This document shows, in pieces, positions 1 through 6,721 of a DNA stretch of 14,313 bases. Every line of letters starts with the position of its first letter. The first letter of the stretch is position 1. Source of the DNA: Thermoprotei archaeon (GTDB lineage: Archaea > Thermoproteota > Thermoprotei > Thermofilales > Thermofilaceae); NCBI GenBank assembly GCA_003649495.1, contig QMRZ01000027.1:1-14313 (forward strand), given 5' to 3'. Under the pieces are notes generated by a model that was given only the letters and a program-made list of their open reading frames with translations, made no database searches and was not told where the DNA came from. The position numbers and the translations under genes were made by a program.

Positions 1-2
1 AC

Positions 3-662
3 CTAGGGCTGTGCGTCGAGATAAGACACCTCGACTCCTCCAAGTTCGAGGAAGACCCCGGCCTCATGGAGGAGCAACTGTCTAAGGTTGACGCGATACT
101 CCTCACGCCCGGCTTCGGGTCTAGGGGGGTTGAGGGGATGATACAGTCGGCCAGGTACGCTCTGGAGAACAACAAGGTGTTCCTGGGCATATGCTTCGGG
201 GCGCAGCTACTGTTCATAGCGTTCTGCAGGTACGTGTTGGGGCTCAAGTCCGCTAACTCCACCGAGGTCGATCCCTCGACTCCCCACCCAGTAGTGGACC
301 TGCTGCCGGAGCAGAGGAGGCTTGAGATGAAGGGCGGCACGATGAGGCTGGGCGCGCACGAGGTACGCATAGTTAGGGGGACTAAGCTCTACGAGGCCTA
401 CGGCAGGGAGGTTGTGTGGGAGAGGTTCAGGCACAGGTATCATATCATCAGGAGCTATGCGGAGAGGGGGGAGGAGGCTGGGCTGAAGATCTCAGCCACT
501 GATAAGTCGGGGAGGATCATAAATGCCATAGAGATCGGCGAGAGCGAGTGGATAGTGGGCGTACAGTTCCACCCCGAGTTCAAGAGCAGGGCTGCCAGGC
601 CCTCGCCCATATACGTCGCCTTCATAAAAGCGGCCTACAGGCAGCGCCGCGGGAAGGCTTAA
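3..662 (+). CDS. pyrG: CTP synthase, C-terminal (glutaminase) part, 5' truncated by window edge
   Basis: CTP synthase amidates UTP to CTP with ATP, using ammonia released from glutamine. Only the class I glutamine amidotransferase half is in the window. The frame is open from the first full codon at base 3, so the synthetase domain lies upstream of the window. Visible motifs are the GGFGSRG-like PGFGSRGVEG, the nucleophile elbow GICFGAQ with its Cys codon at 192-194, the family segment ANSTEVDPSTPHPV, GGTMRLG, and FHPE with the catalytic His at 570-572 and Glu at 576-578. The elbow reads CFGA where most family members have CLGM; the catalytic triad is intact. The ATG at 66 is internal and is not the start. 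The gene ends 39 bp before cysS on the same strand. The identification rests on several family-specific blocks and is secure. Confidence 0.96.
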   Translation, partial: LGLCVEIRHLDSSKFEEDPGLMEEQLSKVDAILLTPGFGSRGVEGMIQSARYALENNKVFLGICFGAQLLFIAFCRYVLGLKSANSTEVDPSTPHPVVDLLPEQRRLEMKGGTMRLGAHEVRIVRGTKLYEAYGREVVWERFRHRYHIIRSYAERGEEAGLKISATDKSGRIINAIEIGESEWIVGVQFHPEFKSRAARPSPIYVAFIKAAYRQRRGKA

Positions 663-678
663 AAGGTGAAGCTTAAAC
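657..678 (+). promoter_or_regulatory. Two tandem TATA-like boxes upstream of cysS
   Basis: GCTTAAA occurs twice, at 657-663 (across the pyrG stop codon) and at 671-677, 14 bp apart. Assuming the usual archaeal spacing of about 26 bp from box centre to start site, the second box would start RNA near 700, almost at the cysS GTG, and the first near 686. No experimental support is available, and either or both may be used. Confidence 0.45.
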
Positions 679-701
679 ACACGAGGCGGTGAAGCCACAT
701 T

Positions 702-2117
702 GTGTTGCGGGTCTATAACACCCTGAGCAGGCGCCTGGAGGTATTCAGCCCCCTCAATCCAGGCACCGTCCTCATGTATGTCTGCGGCCCCACGGTGTAT
801 GACTACACACACGTGGGCCACGCGAGGACCTACGTGGCCTTTGACGTCATTAAGCGCTACCTAAGGCTCAAGGGTTATGATGTCGTACACGTCCAGAACA
901 TAACCGACATCGATGACAAGATAATAAGGCGGTCAAGGGAGGAGGGCAGGAGCTGGAGGGAGGTGGCAGACGAGTTCACCAGGGACTACCTGGAGGTCCT
1001 CGAGAAGCTCAACATCAAGGTCGACCTGCACCCGCGCGTGACTGAGCACATATCGGAGATAATCGAGTTCATTGGGCTCCTCCTGGAGAAGGGATACGCC
1101 TACGTCGCGCCGAGCGGCAGCGTGTACTTCGACGTGGATAGTTACGGCGATTACGGCAGACTGAGCGGCAGGCTCTCGAAGGAGGAGTGGGGGCAGGAGC
1201 AGGAGTATGTCAAGGAGAAGAAGCACCCCTACGACTTCGCGTTGTGGAAAGCTGCTAAGCCTGGAGAGCCCTGGTGGGAGAGCCCCTGGGGCCCCGGCAG
1301 GCCTGGGTGGCACATAGAGTGCAGCGTTATGGCCACCCTGTACCTCGGGGAGAGGTTTGACATACATGGGGGAGGCAGCGACCTGATATTCCCCCACCAC
1401 GAGAATGAGAGGGCGCAGAGCGAGGCGGCACTGGGCGTGAAGCCCTGGGTGCGGTACTGGCTCCACACCGGGATGCTGACAGTCGAGGGCCAGAAGATGT
1501 CTAAGAGCCTTGGCAACATAGTGCCGCTGAAGGATCTCTTCAGGGAGTGGCAGCCAGAGGTGGTGAGGCTCTGGCTGGCCACCGTGCACTACAGGAGCGT
1601 GGTGAACTTCTCGGACGCATCGCTCCACCAGGCCGGGCGCAACTACGAGAGGCTCGCTAACGCGGTGCAGGCCCTACAGGAGGTCTTAAGGAAGGAGGAG
1701 TACAGCTTCAAGCTGAGCGATGAGGGGAGGAAGCTGTTAAGGGAGATGGCTAGGCTCAGGAGGGGGTTCTATGAGGCCATGGACGAGGACTTCAACGTGA
1801 GCAAGGCGTTCAGCTACGTGTACGAGCTGACCAGCATCGTGTTCTCGAGGATCCTCGAGAAACCTGAGGCCGCTGTTGCCCTCAGAGCCCTCGCGCTACT
1901 GGAAGAGTTCAATAAGGTGTTAGGAGTACTCGACAAGTTCTTCTCACGTGCCCCGCCGCTCCCACTAGATCAGCTGATAGAGCTCATAGTGGAGGTGAGG
2001 AAGAGGCTGAGGAAGGCTAGAGAGTACGAGCTAGCTGACTGGATACGGGAGCAGCTCCTCAAGCAGGGGGTGCGGCTATATGACAGGGGCGAGGAGACAG
2101 TGTGGCGCCTGCTATAG
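702..2117 (+). CDS. cysS: Cysteinyl-tRNA synthetase
   Basis: Charges tRNA-Cys with cysteine in the cytoplasm; class I synthetase, 471 residues, the usual family length. The HIGH signature is HVGH at 37-40, preceded by CGPTVYDYTHVGHAR. The KMSKS loop is KMSKS at 265-269. The zinc ligands of the family are all present as Cys28, Cys207 (in WHIECS), His232 and Glu236 (in FPHHENE). The start is a GTG at 702 with GGTGA at 688-692 as a likely ribosome-binding site; the next codon is TTG and could also start. It follows pyrG with a 39-bp gap that contains two TATA-like boxes, so it may be transcribed independently as well as by read-through. Its last codons overlap the end of the convergent ROK kinase gene by 6 bp. 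Identification is certain. Confidence 0.98.
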   Translation: MLRVYNTLSRRLEVFSPLNPGTVLMYVCGPTVYDYTHVGHARTYVAFDVIKRYLRLKGYDVVHVQNITDIDDKIIRRSREEGRSWREVADEFTRDYLEVLEKLNIKVDLHPRVTEHISEIIEFIGLLLEKGYAYVAPSGSVYFDVDSYGDYGRLSGRLSKEEWGQEQEYVKEKKHPYDFALWKAAKPGEPWWESPWGPGRPGWHIECSVMATLYLGERFDIHGGGSDLIFPHHENERAQSEAALGVKPWVRYWLHTGMLTVEGQKMSKSLGNIVPLKDLFREWQPEVVRLWLATVHYRSVVNFSDASLHQAGRNYERLANAVQALQEVLRKEEYSFKLSDEGRKLLREMARLRRGFYEAMDEDFNVSKAFSYVYELTSIVFSRILEKPEAAVALRALALLEEFNKVLGVLDKFFSRAPPLPLDQLIELIVEVRKRLRKAREYELADWIREQLLKQGVRLYDRGEETVWRLL

Positions 2118-3089
2118 CGGAAGCTTCTCCAGGCCCAGCGCGAGCGCCACGGCTCCATAGAGCACTATATCATCCTTGAGCGGTGTGACCTTTATCTCCG
2201 GCATCCTGTTTATCACGTAGCTCGGCGCCTCTCGCCTAATGGGCTCAAGTACGAGCTCTACGTTATTCAACACGACTGAGCCGCCGAGCGTTATGAGGGA
2301 GGGGTCGTAGACGTTGATCACATTAGCCACCCCCATCGCGTTATATCTCCCGGCCTCCTCCACCACCATCAGCGCGAACTCGTCCCCTCCCTTGGCTGCA
2401 TCGTATATGTCCTTGGATGTGAGCCTGCGGGCATTGCCACCACACCTCTCGTAGAGCACGCTACTTTTGAACACATCAGGGCTGCGCGAGGCTAGGAGGC
2501 CAGCAAGCTTGGGTATGCCACTGCCAGATGAGTAAGCCTCCCAATGCCCCCTGCCGCCACAGCCGCACACCAGCTTGCCCTCCGCATCTATCACCATGTG
2601 GCCTATCTCGTGCGCATTGCCATCCTTACCCAACAGGAGGTGGCCGTCAACGTATATCCCCCCGCCTATCCCCGTGCTTATGGTTATGTAGACTAGATTC
2701 TCGTGGCCGCGGCCATCTCCGAAGTGTTTCTCTCCAATCACAGCTGCTACACAGTCGTTGACCAGGTACGTGGGGACTCCAAACTCTCTCTTGAGTGGCT
2801 CGACTATCGGGATGTTCTCCAGCGGTAGGTTAGCTGGCTTTATGAGGATGCCCCTCCTCATGTCCAGGGGGCCTATCGAGCCAACTCCTATGCCCCTCAG
2901 CTCACCCCTGCTCACGCCACTGCTAGCCAGCAACTCTTTTATTGCAGCAGCTATCGCCTGAGCAATCGCCATGCTACCACCGCTCCTGGGCGTCCTCCTC
3001 TTGACGCGAGCTACGAACTCTGCATCCTCATTAGCCAGCACTACGCGCGTGTAGGTGGCGCCTATGTCCACTCCCACTACGTAAGCCAT
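2112..3089 (-). CDS. ROK-family sugar kinase (glucokinase/hexokinase-like)
   Basis: Probably an ATP-dependent cytoplasmic kinase that phosphorylates glucose or related hexoses. Residues 6-16 (GVDIGATYTRV) form the ATPase phosphate-binding loop. Asn111-Asp112 fits the ROK catalytic aspartate. GIGGGIYVDG (141-150) and EIGH (161-164) are typical ROK segments. The zinc motif CxCGxxGCxE is present as Cys175, Cys177 and Glu184, but the third cysteine is His182. At 325 residues it has normal ROK length without the helix-turn-helix of ROK repressors, so it is an enzyme rather than a regulator. The ATG at 3089 is preceded by GGTGATC (3098-3092), a perfect match to the archaeal anti-Shine-Dalgarno. It is convergent with cysS and divergent from speH. 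Sugar specificity cannot be read from the sequence; glucokinase is the most likely role for archaeal members. Confidence 0.9.
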   Translation of the reverse strand: MAYVVGVDIGATYTRVVLANEDAEFVARVKRRTPRSGGSMAIAQAIAAAIKELLASSGVSRGELRGIGVGSIGPLDMRRGILIKPANLPLENIPIVEPLKREFGVPTYLVNDCVAAVIGEKHFGDGRGHENLVYITISTGIGGGIYVDGHLLLGKDGNAHEIGHMVIDAEGKLVCGCGGRGHWEAYSSGSGIPKLAGLLASRSPDVFKSSVLYERCGGNARRLTSKDIYDAAKGGDEFALMVVEEAGRYNAMGVANVINVYDPSLITLGGSVVLNNVELVLEPIRREAPSYVINRMPEIKVTPLKDDIVLYGAVALALGLEKLPL

Positions 3090-3118
3090 GTGATCACCAC
3101 CTAGGGGGAGTCCTCGGC

Positions 3119-3131
3119 GGATTAATAGTTT
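3119..3131 (-). promoter_or_regulatory. TATA box for the ROK kinase gene
   Basis: The minus strand reads CTATTAATCC here. Its centre at about 3124 places RNA start near 3098, giving a leader of about 9 nt that just contains the GGTGATC ribosome-binding site. Confidence 0.45.
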
Positions 3132-3173
3132 CCCGCCCTGAAGCGTGCTCCGAGGCTCACTTAACGACGTAGA

Positions 3174-3182
3174 GCTTAAATA
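3174..3182 (+). promoter_or_regulatory. TATA box for speH
   Basis: GCTTAAATA is a good crenarchaeal TATA box. Its centre at about 3178 predicts RNA start near 3204, about 24 nt before the ATG at 3228. A purine-rich ribosome-binding site (GAGGGGGAG, 3219-3227) follows. Confidence 0.55.
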
Positions 3183-3201
3183 GGGGGGGTCGAACCCCCC
3201 C
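3183..3201 (+). promoter_or_regulatory. Perfect inverted repeat between TATA box and start of speH (candidate operator)
   Basis: Seven G, then TCGAA, then seven C form an 8-bp perfect inverted repeat around a CGA centre. It starts directly after the TATA box and ends about where transcription should begin. Because it lies upstream of the predicted RNA start, it is better explained as a protein-binding or DNA-structure element than as an RNA hairpin. Which protein would bind is unknown. Confidence 0.4.
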
Positions 3202-3227
3202 TGAAGAAAACTAAATCCGAGGGGGAG

Positions 3228-3632
3228 ATGAAGAGGGGGGTGGGATTAGGCCGGCACGTAATAGCGGAATTATATGACTGCGACCCCAGGGTCCTTGACG
3301 ACGTGAGGGTAGTGGAGACTGCGTTAATTGAAGCGGCTAAGGCGACTAACAGCACCATTATTAACTACTACGTCCACCGCTTCAAGCCCTACGGCGTGAG
3401 CGGCTACGTGCTGGTGGCTGAGTCTCACATATCAATACACACCTGGCCTGAGTATGGGTACGCTGCCGTCGACGTCTTCACGTGTGGCGAGCACACGGAC
3501 CCCTGGAGGGGCCTCGAAGTCCTCAGGAGGTTCCTGAAGGCACGCCACATCAGCATCGTGGCGATGGTGCGTGGTGTAGGGGCTAAGGAGGCCTACAGCG
3601 GGTACGAGGAGGCAGCTAAAGAGGTCACTTGA
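3228..3632 (+). CDS. speH: S-adenosylmethionine decarboxylase proenzyme (pyruvoyl-dependent)
   Basis: Decarboxylates S-adenosylmethionine to the aminopropyl donor for spermidine-type polyamines. The 134-residue proenzyme should cleave itself between Glu65 and Ser66 (in AESHISIHTWPEYGY), turning Ser66 into the pyruvoyl cofactor. His71 and Cys86 (in DVFTCG) sit at +5 and +20 from that serine, exactly as in the bacterial/archaeal class (Ser63, His68, Cys83 in characterised members). Crenarchaea also carry a paralogue that became an arginine decarboxylase; the HTWPEYGYAAVDVFTCG block looks like the SAM decarboxylase form, but substrate cannot be proven from sequence. The ATG at 3228 follows GAGGGGGAG. 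It has its own promoter with an unusual inverted repeat, and its stop codon directly abuts the stop of the convergent CMP-kinase-like gene. Confidence 0.88.
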   Translation: MKRGVGLGRHVIAELYDCDPRVLDDVRVVETALIEAAKATNSTIINYYVHRFKPYGVSGYVLVAESHISIHTWPEYGYAAVDVFTCGEHTDPWRGLEVLRRFLKARHISIVAMVRGVGAKEAYSGYEEAAKEVT

Positions 3633-4205
3633 CTACTGGCTACTCCCTTTATTTAACCTCTCTAACCTGGGCTTAAGCATAGCCTCTATTAGATCCACGG
3701 CCTCCTCAGGGGGTATGTTGCTCGTGTTGAGCATAACGTCGTAGAGGGCGGGATCGGTGAGCTCCCTCCCGTATAGCCTCTCTACGAGCCTGCGCCTCTC
3801 CTCGTCGCTCCTCTCAACCTCCCTCTCAGCCTCCTCCACGCTTATCCCCCTCCGCCTAGCTACTCTCTCAATCCTTACCTTCCTGTCGGCGTAAAGGAAG
3901 GCTTTTAGCGTGGCGGGCTGGTCGAGGAGCATTAGCGCGGTGCGGCCCTCAACTATCACGCCGCCCTCCCTCAGGTAATCTAGCGCTACGCTCCTCACGA
4001 TGCCCTCGAGATCCACCTCCCCATCCCTCACCATGGCTGAGAGCTCCATGAAGGAGATCCTCTTCTCAGCGACTATCTCCCTCACTATCCTCTCAGTGTT
4101 AACCACGTGGAGCCCTATCCGCCTGGAGAGCTCCACGGCCACAGAAGTGCAGCCCGCGCCCAGCATGCCCGGTATCAGTATGACTACTCTCTCCACAGTA
4201 GCCAC
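3633..4205 (-). CDS. cmk: Archaeal cytidylate (CMP) kinase-like protein
   Basis: Probably phosphorylates CMP or dCMP to the diphosphate with ATP. The 190-residue protein has the layout of archaeal Cmk: an N-terminal P-loop, EGR at 86-88, a LID-like basic helix region at about 112-147, and a DPALYDVMLNTS block at 151-162 matching the usual D-x-YD-x-x-x-NTS. The P-loop is GMLGAGCTS at 13-21, so the Walker A lysine is Cys19; archaeal Cmk proteins commonly have GSGTT there, also without lysine, so this is a further variant and not necessarily a dead enzyme. The GTG at 4205 has no clear ribosome-binding site but lies 26 bp from a TATA-like element, consistent with a leaderless message. It is convergent with speH (stops adjacent) and divergent from the rhomboid gene. 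Confidence 0.72.
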   Translation of the reverse strand: MATVERVVILIPGMLGAGCTSVAVELSRRIGLHVVNTERIVREIVAEKRISFMELSAMVRDGEVDLEGIVRSVALDYLREGGVIVEGRTALMLLDQPATLKAFLYADRKVRIERVARRRGISVEEAEREVERSDEERRRLVERLYGRELTDPALYDVMLNTSNIPPEEAVDLIEAMLKPRLERLNKGSSQ

Positions 4206-4224
4206 CTTGCGAAACTGGGCGTCG

Positions 4225-4241
4225 CCATAATTATCTTTATC
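4225..4241. promoter_or_regulatory. Shared AT-rich promoter element between cmk and the rhomboid gene
   Basis: The plus strand reads CATAATTATCTTTAT from 4226. On the minus strand the GATAATTA core (4235-4228) lies 26 bp from the cmk GTG at 4205. On the plus strand the same element could start RNA near 4256, just ahead of GGTGA (4263-4267) for the rhomboid gene. One short element may therefore serve both directions. Confidence 0.4.
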
Positions 4242-4276
4242 GAGGCCATGCTCAGCCCGTGCGGTGACTACTAGTG

Positions 4277-4936
4277 ATGCTGCCCATAGGCGACGAGGTT
4301 AGGAGGATGAGCACTCCCGTGCTCACCTATGTGCTCCTGAGCTGCAACGTGCTAATCTTCGCCTACTCCATGCTGAGGGGCCTGGAGACGATCATCAATA
4401 ACTACGGCTTCAGGCCCAAGTACTTGTTCACAGCCTCCAGGCTCGAGACACTGTTGACTTCCATGTTCGTCCATGGAGGGCCAGCACACCTAGTGGGTAA
4501 CATGCTCTTCCTCTACATCTTTGGCAGGAGTGTAGAGGATAAGCTCGGCCCGCTGCGCTACTTACTACTCTACCTCTTCAGCGGAGTGGTGGGCAATGTA
4601 GTTCACGCGGCCTCAGCATGCCTGCTGCCAGAGCACTTAGTGGCGCGGGGCCTCTACACTCCGCTGGTGGGCGCCTCGGGAGCAATCTCCGGGGTGATGG
4701 GCGCGTACACGGTCTTCTACCCCAGGATGCGCGTGAAGACCCTTGTGATCTTCTACTACGTTGTAGTGCTGCGCATCCCAGCACACCTCTACGTGCTGGC
4801 CTGGTTCGCCTATCAGCTGCTGATAGGGCTCATTAGCCTGGGCCTCCCCCTCAGCGTAGCGCCATGGGCGCATGTGGGGGGTTTCGCAGCTGGTGCTGCG
4901 GCAGCCCTCGCCATTAGGCGGTGGACTGCTTCATAG
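4277..4936 (+). CDS. Rhomboid-family intramembrane serine protease
   Basis: Cuts transmembrane substrates inside the membrane with a Ser-His dyad. Numbered from the ATG at 4277, the catalytic serine is Ser134 in GASGAISG and the catalytic histidine is His199 in WAHVGGF. The family's HxxxN element is present as His71 and Asn75 (HLVGN), and the SMFVHGG segment before it is also typical. About six hydrophobic membrane segments fit the 219 residues, the minimal prokaryotic rhomboid form with no extra domain. An in-frame GTG lies directly upstream at 4274; the ATG is preferred, and GGTGA at 4263-4267 can serve either. The gene is divergent from cmk and convergent with the PP1 gene, with only 3 bp between stops. 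Substrate is unknown. Confidence 0.93.
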   Translation: MLPIGDEVRRMSTPVLTYVLLSCNVLIFAYSMLRGLETIINNYGFRPKYLFTASRLETLLTSMFVHGGPAHLVGNMLFLYIFGRSVEDKLGPLRYLLLYLFSGVVGNVVHAASACLLPEHLVARGLYTPLVGASGAISGVMGAYTVFYPRMRVKTLVIFYYVVVLRIPAHLYVLAWFAYQLLIGLISLGLPLSVAPWAHVGGFAAGAAAALAIRRWTAS

Positions 4937-4939
4937 CGC

Positions 4940-5770
4940 TCAGTCGAGGGGTAGGGGCTCCCAGCGATGATCCCTCACCAGCACTGCCTTGGGGCTCGTC
5001 GACGGGTAGTAGCGGCATGAGAACACGGATACTAGCATGCCCTCGAAGTAAGTGTAGAGGCCCGTGGGGAAGTACTCGTGGCCCCTCACAATGAGCCTAA
5101 CATCGTTAGCATCCATGAAGCTCTTAAGAGCACTCCTCCCGAAGAGGTAGACGCCCTCCCCCCTCGGGCTAGGCGCGAACCACTTCACGCTCTCGTCAGG
5201 GTCGTTCCACAGTACCTCGAAGGCCAGCTGATTGGAGGGAATTAAATCGCCCTTAGGGAGCCTGCGCAGGTCATCCAGGCTCTTGAGCCCCCTAGCTATG
5301 CCCCCATGCACTGCGAGGACGCTAGAGTTTATGAGCACTGCGTAGGGCATCTGAGCGAAGAGCCTGGCGTACATTCTATAGATCTCAGCCCCATATGCCC
5401 TCACTACTCGCGTGTAGAAGCCGTAGCTGTAGTTCATGAGTGGGGACTCGTGATTCCCCCTTATCAGCAACACCCTCTCAGGTTCTGACAGCTTCTTAGC
5501 CAGGAGGAAGTTGATGTTCTCGATCTGCTGAGGGCCCCTGTCTACGTAATCGCCCAAGAATATGTAGGCGTCCGCATCCACCTTGAAGGCATTTAAAGTT
5601 GATAGCTGGTCACCGTGGGTATCCCCCACTACCAGCACCCTGCCCTCAACTTCCAGGAGCTGGCTCTCCCCCTCGAACAGGCGTGTACACTCCTCCAGCA
5701 TGTCGGCGAGCTCCTCAGCGCTTAACTGTCCAGCTCTCTCAGGATGCTCCACGATCTCCTCATGCCTCAT
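4940..5770 (-). CDS. PP1-arch type Ser/Thr protein phosphatase
   Basis: Metal-dependent phosphatase of the PPP superfamily that removes phosphate from Ser/Thr residues of proteins. Numbered from the upstream GTG at 5779 (279 residues), the three signature motifs are GDTHGD (52-57), GDYVDRG (76-82) and RGNHES (107-112). The remaining metal-ligand histidines are His158 (VHGG) and His234 (VRGHEYF). All metal ligands (Asp53, His55, Asp77, Asn109, His158, His234) are present. The start is uncertain: GTG 5779, ATG 5770 (chosen because it is an ATG) or GTG 5752, which has AGGAGAT just before it. The first two overlap the end of the upstream Cys-rich gene, pointing to translational coupling in a ridA-VTT-Cys-rich-phosphatase operon. 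Targets are unknown. Confidence 0.94.
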   Translation of the reverse strand: MRHEEIVEHPERAGQLSAEELADMLEECTRLFEGESQLLEVEGRVLVVGDTHGDQLSTLNAFKVDADAYIFLGDYVDRGPQQIENINFLLAKKLSEPERVLLIRGNHESPLMNYSYGFYTRVVRAYGAEIYRMYARLFAQMPYAVLINSSVLAVHGGIARGLKSLDDLRRLPKGDLIPSNQLAFEVLWNDPDESVKWFAPSPRGEGVYLFGRSALKSFMDANDVRLIVRGHEYFPTGLYTYFEGMLVSVFSCRYYPSTSPKAVLVRDHRWEPLPLD

Positions 5771-6017
5771 GCTCCTCACTTAAGGGGAGGCCGCGGCAGT
5801 GGACGACTCCCATGACCCGCCTAACGAAATTAGGGCAGAAGTAGCACTGGAGGAAGGGGACCTCCTTGCCCATGACTGGACAGTCTACCGCCTCCCTCTT
5901 CATCCTCGACAGCAGCCTTGAGGAGAGGCCCGATAGCTTTTTGCTCAGCTCTCTTGGCACCTTGAGAGGCTTATCCAGCCTCTTCACGAGGACCTCGTAC
6001 TTGTGGTCCTCAGCCAC
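5760..6017 (-). CDS. Small conserved-looking Cys-rich protein, function unknown
   Basis: I do not recognise a named family. The likely start is the GTG at 6017, preceded by a strong purine-rich site (GGGAGGAG within 6036-6023), giving 85 residues; a longer frame to 6080 would overlap the VTT gene. The first part is basic and helical (KRLDKPLKVPRELSKKLSGL). The last 35 residues hold four cysteines in a C-x13-CYFC-x12-C spacing, with CPNFVRRVMG and HCRG motifs, which suggests a small metal-binding fold. It sits 26 bp after the VTT gene and overlaps or abuts the PP1 phosphatase start, so it is almost certainly cotranscribed with the phosphatase and could act with it. That functional link is inferred from position only. 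Confidence 0.7.
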   Translation of the reverse strand: MAEDHKYEVLVKRLDKPLKVPRELSKKLSGLSSRLLSRMKREAVDCPVMGKEVPFLQCYFCPNFVRRVMGVVHCRGLPLSEEHEA

Positions 6018-6043
6018 GCCTACCCCCCTCCTCCCACCCTTAA

Positions 6044-6721
6044 TTACCTGTCGCCACCAGAGCCGGAGGCTCTCCTCCACGCGAGGAACGCCCCTCCACG
6101 CGTGGCCTTAAACTCCCTCCACACACCCCTCCACCCCTCCCTGCTGACCACTTCAAGCACCCTGACCCAGTCAATGGCTATTATGAGGATAGTTGCCAAG
6201 GCCAGCAGCGCTATGGACGCGATGAGTGTGATCCAAAGCCCCATCGGGCTGAAGACTTCGCTTACAGCCCACCCGCCATAAGCTACGATGAGGCTTATGA
6301 CGATCTTGCCCAATGCCACAGCCAATAGGAACTTATATGGGTCGTATTTTATCATGCCCAACACTACTATCACCACGTCATCGGGCGAGGGCGTTGCTGC
6401 GAAGAAGAAAGCGGCTAGAGCCCCGTAAGCCCCCAGCAGCTTCTTGAGAGCCTCAAGCCTCTCCTCACCCCCTACTACTGAGGCTATGAGCCTTGAGGCG
6501 CCCCTCCCAGTGAGGTATACCATCAGCTTGCCAGCTGCGCCGCCCAGCCCGCTCACAACTCCCGTGAGGAGGGGATCGTAGGAGAGTACCGCAGAGTACA
6601 TGAAGACTACAGCTAGGTAGGGGATCGGGATGAAGGGTATCAAGTTGCCGAGCACGGAGACTACGAATAGCCCTAGATAGCCTCCAACTCTCAGCGCTAT
6701 CTCATAGAGGTCGAGGCTCAA
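6044..6721 (-). CDS. VTT/DedA (SNARE-associated) family membrane protein
   Basis: Polytopic membrane protein of the VTT domain family, whose members are linked to lipid scrambling or flipping and membrane homeostasis. The 225 residues contain the re-entrant-type segment GLGGAAGKLMVYLTGRG (58-74) and the AATPSPDDVVIVVLGMI segment (from 108), both typical of the family's two half-repeats, plus C-terminal helices. The start is a TTG at 6721 that overlaps the ridA stop (shared TTGA) and is preceded by a strong GGGAGGAGG site, so translation is coupled to ridA. A basic C-terminal tail (WRRASGSGGDR) is probably cytoplasmic. The next gene begins 26 bp further on. Family assignment is good; the transported molecule is unknown. 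Confidence 0.82.
   Translation of the reverse strand: MSLDLYEIALRVGGYLGLFVVSVLGNLIPFIPIPYLAVVFMYSAVLSYDPLLTGVVSGLGGAAGKLMVYLTGRGASRLIASVVGGEERLEALKKLLGAYGALAAFFFAATPSPDDVVIVVLGMIKYDPYKFLLAVALGKIVISLIVAYGGWAVSEVFSPMGLWITLIASIALLALATILIIAIDWVRVLEVVSREGWRGVWREFKATRGGAFLAWRRASGSGGDR

Noticed and set aside
933..1628. Long open frame of 231 codons on the minus strand inside cysS
   Set aside because: It lies wholly antisense to a certain gene, its composition is that of a GC-rich shadow frame (Pro/Leu/His rich), and it has no recognisable domain.
3180..3205. GGGGG-TCGAA-CCCCC resembles the T arm of a tRNA (possible tRNA gene or attachment-site remnant)
   Set aside because: The loop lacks the TTC of a T loop, no acceptor stem, anticodon arm or A box lies at the right distance, and the element sits exactly in the speH promoter.
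6018..6080. Longer start for the Cys-rich protein at GTG 6080
   Set aside because: It would overlap the VTT gene by 37 bp, whereas GTG 6017 has a strong purine-rich site and no overlap.
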